Part shown: positions 46,653-55,209 of the stretch, piece after piece
Layout of the letters: each line of letters begins with the position of its first letter
How positions within the stretch are numbered: the first letter of the stretch is position 1
From: Sediminibacter sp. Hel_I_10
Lineage (GTDB): Bacteria; Bacteroidota; Bacteroidia; Flavobacteriales; Flavobacteriaceae
Assembly: GCF_000688335.1 (NCBI RefSeq)
Contig: NZ_JHZX01000001.1
Coordinates: 1,488,001 to 1,552,000 of the forward strand
Length of the DNA: 64,000 bases
Direction: 5' to 3'
Program-made: the position numbers and the translations under genes
The notes under the pieces: generated by a model
The model's input: the letters and a program-made list of their open reading frames with translations, nothing else
What the model was told of the DNA's origin: nothing
The model's database searches: none

Positions 46653-47585
46653 ATGTTCGGAAAGAAAAAGCCCATCCCACAGATTGATAAAGAACAATTA
46701 GCACTTATAAAAAATGCTGAAAAACGAATCAAACAGAAAAAGCGATTGTACATTCATTTCGTCATTTTTTTAATTGGTGCGGTTTTCTTGATAGTCGCCA
46801 ACACTGTGTTGGGAATAGGTAAAGACCTTTTGATTTTTGGTCTTGAATGGTTTGTGATTGCCATTATCTTATGGTTCATTCTGTTCATTTATCATTTTAT
46901 AAGCGTTTTCATTACCAATAAATTTATGGGTAAAGATTGGGAGGATCAACAACGGGATTTGTTAGTGGCAAAGCAACAAGATCGAATTGATCAACTTAAA
47001 GCCGAATTTTTGAAAAAAGAGAGCAAGATCGCTAAAGAGCAGGCTTTTGATCAAATTTCAAAAACAAACGCTGCTCCTCAAAAAAAAAAATCTGAATTAA
47101 CGCTCATTGCTGCTGCAGGAGAAGACAATGCTATCGGTAAGGATAACGACCTGATCTGGCATCTGAGTGATGACCTGAAACGCTTTAAGAGTCTAACTAA
47201 TGGCCACTATATCATTATGGGGCGCAAGACCTTTGAAAGTTTTTCTAAACCATTACCAAATAGAACCCATGTAGTAATCACTAGACAAGAAGACTATCAG
47301 GTTCCAGAGGGTGTGATTGTGGTGCATAACTTAGATGATGCTATTGATGCTGCTCGACATGATCCTCAACCTTTTATTATAGGTGGTGGTGAAATTTATA
47401 AGCAATCTATTTCTAGAGCCGATAAGATTGAGCTTACCAGAGTTCATGAAAGCTTCAAGGAAGAGGCCGATGCTTTTTTCCCAGAATTAGATACCTACCT
47501 TTGGAAGGAAACCTTTAGAAAAGAGCACGGCAAGGATGACAAACACGATTATGCGTTTACGTTTTTGACTTACGAACGTCAATAA
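46653..47585 (+). CDS. 2TM domain fused to dihydrofolate reductase
   Basis: 310 residues. Residues 33-53 and 59-83 are two hydrophobic helices inside a 2TM-type domain with GKDWEDQQRDL. A charged coiled linker (about 95-145) follows, and DHFR starts at about 148: LTLIAAAGEDNAIGKDNDLI, HYIIMGRKTFESF and FIIGGGEIYKQSI are the substrate and NADPH motifs. DHFR reduces dihydrofolate to tetrahydrofolate, closing the cycle with ThyA (44288). No internal Met precedes the DHFR part, so the cytoplasmic enzyme would be membrane-tethered. The junction lies on an 11-A tract where slippage would truncate the protein. Confidence 0.9.
   Translation: MFGKKKPIPQIDKEQLALIKNAEKRIKQKKRLYIHFVIFLIGAVFLIVANTVLGIGKDLLIFGLEWFVIAIILWFILFIYHFISVFITNKFMGKDWEDQQRDLLVAKQQDRIDQLKAEFLKKESKIAKEQAFDQISKTNAAPQKKKSELTLIAAAGEDNAIGKDNDLIWHLSDDLKRFKSLTNGHYIIMGRKTFESFSKPLPNRTHVVITRQEDYQVPEGVIVVHNLDDAIDAARHDPQPFIIGGGEIYKQSISRADKIELTRVHESFKEEADAFFPELDTYLWKETFRKEHGKDDKHDYAFTFLTYERQ
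47080..47090 (+). repeat. A11 homopolymer at the 2TM-DHFR junction
   Basis: Eleven consecutive A lie within codons 143-146. Adding or losing one A brings a stop codon into frame within a few codons (TGA or TAA), so slippage would give a 2TM-only product. It could also be a sequencing or assembly indel site. Confidence 0.7.
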
Positions 47586-47609
47586 ATTGCCTTACAATAA
47601 ATTTATGAC

Positions 47610-49172
47610 ATGGTAAAGTCCCTACAACTCCGTATTACGCTTCAAGAAGAACGCCAATCGGATGTCTTGATTAGAAAAGCCTCCCAGAACCTAAATGTTA
47701 AGGTCGAGGATATTTCCGCAGTAAAGATATTGCGAAAATCAATCGATGCCCGAAAAAAACAGATCATCATCAACTACAAGGTGGAGGTCTTTGTTAATGA
47801 ACCGGCCCCAGCAGATGCGTCTTACAAGTTCAATTACCAAGATGTTTCCAACGGTAAGCCCATTCATATCATTGGATTTGGTCCTGCTGGAATGTGGGCG
47901 GCCTTAAGGTGCATAGAGCTCGGTTACAAACCTATTGTTTTAGAGCGTGGCAAAAATGTAAAAGACAGACGTCGCGACTTAAAGGCCATCAACCAAGATC
48001 AAACGGTCAATGAAGATTCTAATTATTGTTTTGGTGAAGGTGGAGCAGGCACTTATAGTGATGGCAAACTTTATACCCGTAGCTTAAAGCGTGGTGATGT
48101 GCGTAAAATCTTTGAAAACCTTGTGTATCATGGCGCTACAGATCAAATTCTTATTGATGCTCACCCGCATATAGGTACAAACAAATTACCTAAGGTGGTT
48201 CAAAATATTAGGGAAACTATTTTAAAGTTTGGTGGTGAAATTCATTTTGAAACTCGTGTTGTTGATTTCGATATCAAAAATAATAGTATCAAAACCCTAC
48301 GGCTTGAGAACGGCCATGAATTAAATGTAGACAAGGTCATTTTAGCGACGGGACATTCTGCTCGAGATATATTCTATCTTCTTGACGAAAAAAACATCCA
48401 ACTCAAAGCCAAGTCTTTTGCTATGGGTGTGCGTGTAGAACACCCGCAACAAATTATAGATGGCATTCAATACAACTGTAAAGGCGAAGAGCGAGATGAG
48501 CTCCTACCGCCAGCAGCATATAGCCTAGTGGAGCAAATTAACCACAAGGGCGTATACTCTTTTTGCATGTGTCCTGGTGGCTTTATAGTTCCCGCGGCCA
48601 CAGCAAATGGTGAAGTTGTGGTTAATGGGATGTCTCCTTCTAGACGTAATAATATTTATGCAAATTCTGGAATTGTTGTAGAAATTGATGCCGATCGCGA
48701 CCTTTATAAATATGAGAATTTTGGGGCGTTAAAAGGATTGGAGTATCAAAAAGATTTAGAGCGCTTGGCTTTTACTGCTGGCGGAAGATCACAAACAGCA
48801 CCTGGACAACGGTTAACAGATTTTGTTGAAGGTAAATTATCACCTCATTTAAATGCCACTTCCTACCAACCCGGACTTAATTCTGCACCGCTGCATTCCC
48901 TATTACCTAAAATGATTGGGAGCTCACTTCGAAAGGGGTTTAAAGCTTTTGGAGAAAAAATGCACGGTTACTATACTGAAGAAGCTAATGTTATTGGTGT
49001 TGAATCCAGAACCTCTTCACCAGTCAATATTCCCAGAACTGAACGCTTAGAACATCCTGAAATCTCAAATCTTTTTCCCTGTGGTGAAGGTGGTGGATAT
49101 GCTGGAGGCATTGTTTCTGCGGCCATGGATGGTGAGCGTTGTGCTGAAGCAGCTTGCGGATTATTGGGCTAA
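47610..49172 (+). CDS. FAD-dependent oxidoreductase (COG2509-like)
   Basis: 520 residues. A short ferredoxin-like or unknown N-terminal domain (1-85) precedes the FAD-binding loop GFGPAGMWAALRCIELG (about 90-106), then YCFGEGGAGTYSDGKLYTRS and a C-terminal GGGYAGGIVSAAMDGERCAE. The architecture matches the COG2509 family of NAD(P)/FAD-dependent dehydrogenases of uncertain substrate. It lies 24 nt after the DHFR gene. Confidence 0.88.
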   Translation: MVKSLQLRITLQEERQSDVLIRKASQNLNVKVEDISAVKILRKSIDARKKQIIINYKVEVFVNEPAPADASYKFNYQDVSNGKPIHIIGFGPAGMWAALRCIELGYKPIVLERGKNVKDRRRDLKAINQDQTVNEDSNYCFGEGGAGTYSDGKLYTRSLKRGDVRKIFENLVYHGATDQILIDAHPHIGTNKLPKVVQNIRETILKFGGEIHFETRVVDFDIKNNSIKTLRLENGHELNVDKVILATGHSARDIFYLLDEKNIQLKAKSFAMGVRVEHPQQIIDGIQYNCKGEERDELLPPAAYSLVEQINHKGVYSFCMCPGGFIVPAATANGEVVVNGMSPSRRNNIYANSGIVVEIDADRDLYKYENFGALKGLEYQKDLERLAFTAGGRSQTAPGQRLTDFVEGKLSPHLNATSYQPGLNSAPLHSLLPKMIGSSLRKGFKAFGEKMHGYYTEEANVIGVESRTSSPVNIPRTERLEHPEISNLFPCGEGGGYAGGIVSAAMDGERCAEAACGLLG

Positions 49173-49258
49173 ACCGCTTCCTTACATTTAACATTAGAAT
49201 GATATCTCAAATCACTTCGGAAATGTGATTCCTTTAGAATTTCAGAAAAACAAAAAAT

Positions 49259-49819
49259 ATGCTTACCGAAAAACAAAAAATGATCGCTGGCGAACTCTAC
49301 AGGTCTCAAGATCCTGAATTGGTAAAAGAACACCAGCATGCAAAATTGCTGTTTCAAAAATTCAATGCCATGGATGATACCCTAAAAACACAACGTCAAG
49401 ACATACTCTTGGCGTTATTAGGTGCCACTGGCGAGAACCTCTGTGTTGAACCGCCATTTTATTGTGATTATGGTTACAATATCAGTATGGGCAAAAATGT
49501 TTTTATCAATTACAACTGCTGTATTCTCGATGGTTCATATGTTCGCATTGGTGATAACTGCATGCTTGGTCCAAACGTTCAAATTTATACCGCGACACAT
49601 CCTTTAGAACACAAGGCTAGAAATAGCGGTAAGGAATTCTCTAAACCCATAACTATAGGCCACAATGTATGGATTGGGGGCAATGCTACCATTTGTCCCG
49701 GAGTGACCATTGGCAATGGGGCTGTTATCGCAGCAGGAGCCGTAGTGACAAAGAACGTTTCTGATAACGTAGTGGTTGGAGGAAATCCGGCCAAAGTCAT
49801 CAAAGCAATAAATAATTAA
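49259..49819 (+). CDS. Maltose/galactoside O-acetyltransferase-like protein
   Basis: 186 residues, a left-handed beta-helix acetyltransferase. N-terminal MLTEKQKMIAGELYRSQDPE is the maltose-acetyltransferase domain. Hexapeptide repeats run from about 80 to 175 (IGDNCMLGPNVQIYTATHPL, IGHNVWIGGNATICPGVTIG), with the catalytic histidine in YTATHPLE. It transfers acetyl from acetyl-CoA to sugar hydroxyls. The physiological sugar is unknown. It is 32 nt before fabD. Confidence 0.92.
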   Translation: MLTEKQKMIAGELYRSQDPELVKEHQHAKLLFQKFNAMDDTLKTQRQDILLALLGATGENLCVEPPFYCDYGYNISMGKNVFINYNCCILDGSYVRIGDNCMLGPNVQIYTATHPLEHKARNSGKEFSKPITIGHNVWIGGNATICPGVTIGNGAVIAAGAVVTKNVSDNVVVGGNPAKVIKAINN

Positions 49820-49851
49820 TTCCTATTTTTGCAGCACTAATTAAGAACATC

Positions 49852-50736
49852 ATGAACGCATATATATTTCCAGGTCAAGGGGCACAATTTTCAGGAATGG
49901 GCCTTGACCTCTACGAGAACTCATCTTTGGCACAAGAACTTTTTGAAAAAGCCAATGATATTTTAGGATTTCACATCACAGATATCATGTTTGAAGGCTC
50001 CGCAGAGGATCTTAAACAAACAAAAGTTACCCAACCCGCAATTTTTTTACACTCCGTGATCTTAGCGAAAACACTTGGAGACACCTTCAAACCAGATATG
50101 GTTGCAGGGCACTCTCTTGGTGAATTTTCTGCTTTGGTGGCCAATGGCACTTTAAATTTTGAGGACGGATTAAAATTAGTATCTCAGCGTGCACAAGCCA
50201 TGCAAAAAGCTTGCGAAGCAAAACCTAGCACTATGGCTGCAGTCTTAGGTCTAGAAGACAGCATTGTTGAAGACGTTTGTGCGCATACAGAAGGCATAGT
50301 CGTAGCTGCCAATTACAACTGTCCTGGACAACTAGTAATTTCAGGAGAAGTTGAAGCTGTAGAAAAAGCATGTGAAGCTTTAAAAGCAAAAGGGGCAAGA
50401 CGTGCTTTAATTTTACCCGTTGGCGGAGCCTTTCACTCTCCTTTAATGCAACCTGCTCAAGCAGAGTTAGCAGCTGCCATTGAAAACACTCACTTTTCAA
50501 AACCAAATTGTCCTATTTATCAAAACGTAACGGCATCAGCGGTTATTAATGAAATGGAGATAAAGGCCAATTTGATCTCACAATTAACGGCGCCAGTAAG
50601 ATGGACGCAATCTGTACAACAAATGGTAGCCGATGGGGCACTTCATTTTACAGAGGTAGGTCCAGGTAAAGTGTTACAGGGTCTCGTGAAGAAAATCCAC
50701 AATGGGGCTGAAACTGCTTCTACAACCTTTAACTAA
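49852..50736 (+). CDS. fabD: Malonyl-CoA:ACP transacylase
   Basis: 294 residues. FPGQGAQFSGMGLDL opens the protein. The nucleophile is S88 in VAGHSLGEFSALVANG, and the catalytic histidine is H195 in GGAFHSPLM. It loads malonyl groups onto acyl carrier protein for fatty acid synthesis. It is followed by lspA after 14 nt, so a fabD-lspA operon is likely. The usual fab cluster genes are not nearby. Confidence 0.95.
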   Translation: MNAYIFPGQGAQFSGMGLDLYENSSLAQELFEKANDILGFHITDIMFEGSAEDLKQTKVTQPAIFLHSVILAKTLGDTFKPDMVAGHSLGEFSALVANGTLNFEDGLKLVSQRAQAMQKACEAKPSTMAAVLGLEDSIVEDVCAHTEGIVVAANYNCPGQLVISGEVEAVEKACEALKAKGARRALILPVGGAFHSPLMQPAQAELAAAIENTHFSKPNCPIYQNVTASAVINEMEIKANLISQLTAPVRWTQSVQQMVADGALHFTEVGPGKVLQGLVKKIHNGAETASTTFN

Positions 50737-50750
50737 GAAGTACACATCTC

Positions 50751-51248
50751 ATGAAGTTATCCCGTACGGCAAGTATCTTACTCCTTATTATCCTTAATAT
50801 TGCCATTGATCAAATTTCGAAAGTTATTGTAAGAGCAACGATTTCTCCTGGTGAGCGCATCAAGGTGATTGATGATATTTTTTTAATGATGAATGTTGAA
50901 AATGAAGGTGCTTTTCTAGGAATGGGAAGCGATATGAATGCTACACTAAAATTGATTTTTTTATTGGTGCTTCCTGTTTTAGTTTTAGGCTATCTTGTAT
51001 ACTACATCAATACGAACAAATCACTTGATAAACTTAGCTTGATTGCACTTAGCTGTATCGCTGGAGGCGGAATCGCTAATGTTTTTGACCGAATAGCCTT
51101 TGGCTCTGTAACTGATTTTTTCTACCTAGACTTTGGAGGAATGTTCCATACCGGAATTTTCAATGTCGCGGACATGTCTGTCACCTTTGGAATGATCGTG
51201 CTGCTATACACCAGCTTTTTTGCTAAAAAGAAAACAGTAAACGCATAA
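50751..51248 (+). CDS. lspA: Lipoprotein signal peptidase (signal peptidase II)
   Basis: 165 residues with four hydrophobic helices. The two catalytic aspartates lie in GGIANVFDRIAFG and FNVADMSVTFG. NEGAFLGMG, the conserved Asn/Gly loop, is also present. The enzyme removes signal peptides of prolipoproteins at the inner membrane; lipoproteins encoded in this window at 16113 and 56516 would be substrates. A hairpin terminator follows directly. Confidence 0.95.
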   Translation: MKLSRTASILLLIILNIAIDQISKVIVRATISPGERIKVIDDIFLMMNVENEGAFLGMGSDMNATLKLIFLLVLPVLVLGYLVYYINTNKSLDKLSLIALSCIAGGGIANVFDRIAFGSVTDFFYLDFGGMFHTGIFNVADMSVTFGMIVLLYTSFFAKKKTVNA

Positions 51249-51249
51249 A

Positions 51250-51272
51250 AAAAACCTCAAAAAGAGGTTTTT
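51250..51272 (+). terminator. Terminator after lspA
   Basis: The stem AAAAACCTC / GAGGTTTTT with an AAAAA loop begins 1 bp after the stop codon. It can also act on the minus strand, for the small gene at 51292-51483. Confidence 0.8.
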
Positions 51273-51291
51273 CAATGTATGGATTTTCAGT

Positions 51292-51483
51292 TTATTTTGC
51301 GAGATTACAATCTTCGCAATCCTTAACTTCTCCGTAGTAAGTTTCTCGGTACTTATGAAGCGTTTTGTAAGGAATACTCATAAATTGCTTCTTAATGTAA
51401 GTCACATTAGTCATGAACGATCCCATCTTTCTTGTAAATCGTCCTTCGGGTTGTGTTTCTCTTTTAATGCTTATCAGTTTCAT
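51292..51483 (-). CDS. Small conserved-looking hypothetical protein with C-terminal CxxC
   Basis: 63 residues. It is basic in the middle and ends EVKDCEDCNLAK, a CxxC pair at the C-terminus that might bind metal or form a disulfide. There is no membrane helix. It ends next to a terminator-like hairpin and stands alone. The compact frame, ATG start and coherent sequence favour a real gene, and I recall similar small proteins in Flavobacteriaceae, but no database check was made. Function unknown. Confidence 0.65.
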   Translation of the reverse strand: MKLISIKRETQPEGRFTRKMGSFMTNVTYIKKQFMSIPYKTLHKYRETYYGEVKDCEDCNLAK

Positions 51484-51645
51484 TGTTTATCCGTTATCAT
51501 GAAATACAAAGAAACGAAGATTCTCGATAAAATACAAATTACAAGGGTTAATTGCTTGTTAAGCTTCTCGATTATAGAGAATAATGCAATAAATATATAT
51601 TTTTTGTGATAAATCTATAATTAAAGAGGGGTAAAATTAGGAACT

Positions 51646-52929
51646 TCAAATTTTATTTTTGTAGATTTTTCCGTCTTTCATCACAAAAACAACGTTTTCC
51701 ATAGTAGCAATGTTCACCGTAGGATCCTCGTTTACAGCAATAATATCTGCCACGAAACCCTCTTTTATCTGGCCTATTTGATCTTCCATTTTTAAGATCA
51801 TGGCATTTGTAAGAGTTGCACTTTGTATGGCCTCGATAGCAGGCATACCTGCTTCAACCATAAACCCAAATTCCTTTCCATTTTCGCCGTGAAAAAAGAC
51901 ACCAGCGTCTGTCCCAAAGGCTATTCCCACTCCCATTTTATAAGCTTTCCCAAAGGTATCTTGAATTTTAGGTCCAATATGTAATGCTTTTGCAACAATC
52001 ATCTCTGGATAGTAGTTGGGGATTTTCGCTTTTTCAGTAACAGCTTTTCCTGCGGTAATGGTTGGTACTAAATAGACATCATATTCTTTCATGAGTGCCA
52101 TAGTTTCTTCGCTCATCAAGGTGCCGTGCTCAATGGTTTTTACACCTCCCTTTATGGCGCGTTGCATGCCTTCGTCTCCATGAGCATGTGCTGCAACGTG
52201 AAAACCGTAGTCTTTTGCCGTCTCACAGATTGCTTTTATTTCCTCTATAGAAAACTGAGGATTTTGTCCACTTTTAGCAACACTTAAAACCCCGCCCGTA
52301 GCTGTAATTTTAATTAAATCGGCTCCGTTTTTATAACGCTGTCTCACTGCTTTTTTAGCATCATCCACGCCATTAACCACGCCTTCTTTAGGGCCAGGAT
52401 CTCCCATTAACGCTCTACTTGCTCCATTGGTAGGATCTGCGTGACCACCAGTTGTAGCAAGCGATTTTTCTGCGGTAAAAATTCTTGGTCCTTCTACTTT
52501 TCCTGCATTGATTGCATTTCTTAAAGACACGTTCACACCTGTCCCTCCTAAATCTCGAACTGTTGTAAAGCCACTCAAGAGCGTTTCTTTGGCAAAATGG
52601 AGCGAATTGAAGGCAACATCTGCATCATTTAAGGTGTACTCCTCAAGATAAGATCCTGGATTGGTTTCACTTTCAATGTGAACGTGCATGTCAATTAAGC
52701 CAGGCATTACCGTTTTAGATCTTAGGTCAATTATGGTGTCTTCAGAAGATGTGGCTTCAATATAACCATTTTCAACTGCAACAATTTTATCTTCTACAAT
52801 GACAATGGTCTTTTCATTTAGAATTTTACCACTTTTGGTGTCTACCACCTTTCCGCAATGCAAATAAATGCTTTGTCCAACTGCTGAAAATGTTAGCAAG
52901 AGGACTAAAAATTGAATACAGGTTTTCAT
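51646..52929 (-). CDS. Exported amidohydrolase family protein
   Basis: 427 residues with a signal peptide (about 1-20, ending SAVGQS). The metal motif HVHIE in PGLIDMHVHIESETNPGS marks the amidohydrolase superfamily; GADLIKITATGG and FHVAAHAHGDEGMQRAIKGG supply the carbamylated lysine region and further metal-binding histidines, and FGTDAGVF the final aspartate. This resembles imidazolonepropionase-like or Xaa-Pro dipeptidase (prolidase-like) members. The substrate is unclear. It is 10 nt downstream of galE in the same operon. Confidence 0.9.
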   Translation of the reverse strand: MKTCIQFLVLLLTFSAVGQSIYLHCGKVVDTKSGKILNEKTIVIVEDKIVAVENGYIEATSSEDTIIDLRSKTVMPGLIDMHVHIESETNPGSYLEEYTLNDADVAFNSLHFAKETLLSGFTTVRDLGGTGVNVSLRNAINAGKVEGPRIFTAEKSLATTGGHADPTNGASRALMGDPGPKEGVVNGVDDAKKAVRQRYKNGADLIKITATGGVLSVAKSGQNPQFSIEEIKAICETAKDYGFHVAAHAHGDEGMQRAIKGGVKTIEHGTLMSEETMALMKEYDVYLVPTITAGKAVTEKAKIPNYYPEMIVAKALHIGPKIQDTFGKAYKMGVGIAFGTDAGVFFHGENGKEFGFMVEAGMPAIEAIQSATLTNAMILKMEDQIGQIKEGFVADIIAVNEDPTVNIATMENVVFVMKDGKIYKNKI

Positions 52930-52939
52930 TATGTTGGTT

Positions 52940-53962
52940 TTATAGATTTCTAATCTTTTTCTCCCAATCCCATGCAGACTTCATGGCATCGTCAAGTGTA
53001 GATTCTGCTTTCCAACCCAGATCGCTATTTGCTTTATGAGTATCGGCATAAGCAGAAATCACATCTCCTTCACGCTTAGGAGCAAATTGATAATTGAGTG
53101 ATTGGTTTGACACACGCTCAAAAGATTGAATTACCTCTAACACAGAGCTTCCTACGCCTGTACCAATATTGAAGGTTTCAAAATTAGAACTGTTCTTATT
53201 TGCGATAAGTCTCTTTAGTGCTACAACATGAGCCTTGGCCAAGTCAACTACGTGAATGTAGTCTCTTATACATGTACCGTCTGGTGTTGGATAATCGTCT
53301 CCAAACACAGACAAGCTCTCTCGAAGACCTGCTGCTGTTTGCGTAATAAAGGGTACTAAATTTTGAGGTACACCTATGGGCAACTCACCAATCTTAGCCG
53401 AAGTATGTGCGCCTATAGGGTTAAAATATCTTAAGGCAATAGCCTTTAATTCATTTTCTACCTTACAAACATCCTTTATGATCTCTTCCCCTATTTGCTT
53501 CGTGTTTCCATAAGGAGATTCGGCTGGTTTTATTGGTGCACTTTCAGTAATTGGCATTTTATCGGCCTGACCGTAAACCGTACACGATGAACTAAAAATG
53601 ATGTTTGAAGTTTGCAGTCCTAGAACCGCTTTCAAAATATAAACGAGGGTATTTAGGTTATTCTCGTAGTAATGTAAAGGTTTTTGAACGCTTTCACCAA
53701 CTGCTTTGCTTGCTGCAAAATGAATGACCCCTGAAATATCATCATGCCTTTGAAAAAAATCGATCAAAGCCCTTTGATCTTTCATATCAAGTTTCTCGAA
53801 AATTGGCGCTTTACCTGTTATGGCTGTTATGCCGTCAATAACCTTTAGAGATGAATTAGATAAATCGTCAATAATGACCACCTCAAAGCCTTCATTTTGA
53901 AGTTCTACCACGGTATGTGACCCAATAAAACCAAGACCACCAGTAACAAGAATTTTTTTCAT
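52940..53962 (-). CDS. galE: UDP-glucose 4-epimerase
   Basis: 340 residues, extended SDR family. The NAD-binding loop GGLGFIGSHTVVEL is at about 8-21; the catalytic YxxxK motif is in SPYGNTKQIGEEI. It interconverts UDP-glucose and UDP-galactose. It lies 6 nt after a DegT-type aminotransferase and is followed by an exported amidohydrolase. With divergent waaA it suggests supply of sugars for surface polysaccharide. Confidence 0.93.
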   Translation of the reverse strand: MKKILVTGGLGFIGSHTVVELQNEGFEVVIIDDLSNSSLKVIDGITAITGKAPIFEKLDMKDQRALIDFFQRHDDISGVIHFAASKAVGESVQKPLHYYENNLNTLVYILKAVLGLQTSNIIFSSSCTVYGQADKMPITESAPIKPAESPYGNTKQIGEEIIKDVCKVENELKAIALRYFNPIGAHTSAKIGELPIGVPQNLVPFITQTAAGLRESLSVFGDDYPTPDGTCIRDYIHVVDLAKAHVVALKRLIANKNSSNFETFNIGTGVGSSVLEVIQSFERVSNQSLNYQFAPKREGDVISAYADTHKANSDLGWKAESTLDDAMKSAWDWEKKIRNL

Positions 53963-53968
53963 TTTAAT

Positions 53969-55123
53969 TTAAGCGTTTACGAAACTGATTACCGTTGTGG
54001 TAATAAATTCAATTTGATCGTCGTCTAGTTCGGTATGCATTGGTAAAGAGATGACCTCTTTTGCCAATTGATTGGTAACCGGGAAATCGGCTTCATTATA
54101 CCGTGAATCTTTATAAGCCTTTTGCAGATGTAAAGGAATAGGATAATATACCCCGCAAGGAATTCCATTTTCGTTTAAATGCTTCACTAAACCGTCGCGA
54201 GTTCCATTTAAAATGCGCAGCGTATATTGATGAAATACATGACAGTCACAAGTATCACAAATACCAGAACACACATCACGACCAATTGGGATTACGATAT
54301 GCTCCTGATCTTTAAAAGCCTTATTATATGCTCTCGCCGCATCTTGACGTCGCTTATTGTAAGTATTGAGCTGCTTAAGTTTAATATCTAAAATTGCTGC
54401 TTGAACAGAATCTAATCTCGAGTTCACTCCTACCACATCATGATGATAGCGCTCATACATACCATGGTTTACAATGCCACGAATGGTATGTGCCAGATCA
54501 TCATCATTGGTAAAGATGGCGCCGCCATCTCCATAACAGCCTAAATTTTTTGATGGGAAAAAAGAGGTAGAAGCGACGTGACCTATAGTACCCGATTTTG
54601 CTTTTTTGCCATCACTATAAGTGTAATTTGCACCTATGCCTTGGGCATTATCTTCTATAACATACAGATCATGTTCTTCTGCTATTTCCATTATGGCTTC
54701 CATATTGGCACAGAGTCCAAAGAGATGTACAGGAACAATCGCTTTTGTTTTTGGAGTGATGGCTTTCTTGATGGCTTCAATGTCGATATTAAAGGTAGTC
54801 TCATTAACATCTACAAGAACAGGTGTTAACTGCAACAGTGCAATGACCTCTACGGTTGCTGCAAAGGTAAAATCTGCAGTAATTACTTCATCACCTGGCT
54901 TGAGTCCAAGACCCATCATGGCAATTTGCAAAGCATCGGTTCCATTCGCACATGGAATTACATGTTTTACGCCAAGATATTGCTCTAAATTTTTTTGAAA
55001 CTCATGAACCTTTGGCCCGTTTATGTATGCTGTGGAATCTAAAACCTCCAGAACAGAGGCATCTACAGCGTCTTTTATTTGGTTATATTGACCTTTGAGG
55101 TCAACCATTTGAATTTTTTTCAT
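53969..55123 (-). CDS. DegT/DnrJ/EryC1/StrS-type sugar aminotransferase
   Basis: 384 residues from the ATG at 55123; the frame reaches 55156 but the first 11 residues are not conserved. PLP-dependent fold type I: VIPCANGTDALQIAMMGLGL, VIEDNAQGIGANY and SFFPSKNLGCYGDGGAIFTN with the PLP-binding lysine. Members transaminate keto sugars for lipopolysaccharide or glycan synthesis. Its C-terminal half contains a cysteine group, CSGICDTCDCHVF, not universal in the family. It is 6 nt upstream of galE. Confidence 0.93.
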   Translation of the reverse strand: MKKIQMVDLKGQYNQIKDAVDASVLEVLDSTAYINGPKVHEFQKNLEQYLGVKHVIPCANGTDALQIAMMGLGLKPGDEVITADFTFAATVEVIALLQLTPVLVDVNETTFNIDIEAIKKAITPKTKAIVPVHLFGLCANMEAIMEIAEEHDLYVIEDNAQGIGANYTYSDGKKAKSGTIGHVASTSFFPSKNLGCYGDGGAIFTNDDDLAHTIRGIVNHGMYERYHHDVVGVNSRLDSVQAAILDIKLKQLNTYNKRRQDAARAYNKAFKDQEHIVIPIGRDVCSGICDTCDCHVFHQYTLRILNGTRDGLVKHLNENGIPCGVYYPIPLHLQKAYKDSRYNEADFPVTNQLAKEVISLPMHTELDDDQIEFITTTVISFVNA

Positions 55124-55209
55124 ACCCCACGAAATTACGAAAATCATCGCCACCAAGCAACGAATTTATTTCAAATACATTATTTTCGTAGAGAACTAAC
55201 TAAGACATC

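Noticed and set aside
49208-49229. Hairpin AATCAC/GTGATT as terminator after the oxidoreductase gene
   Set aside because: Short stem and no T-tract.
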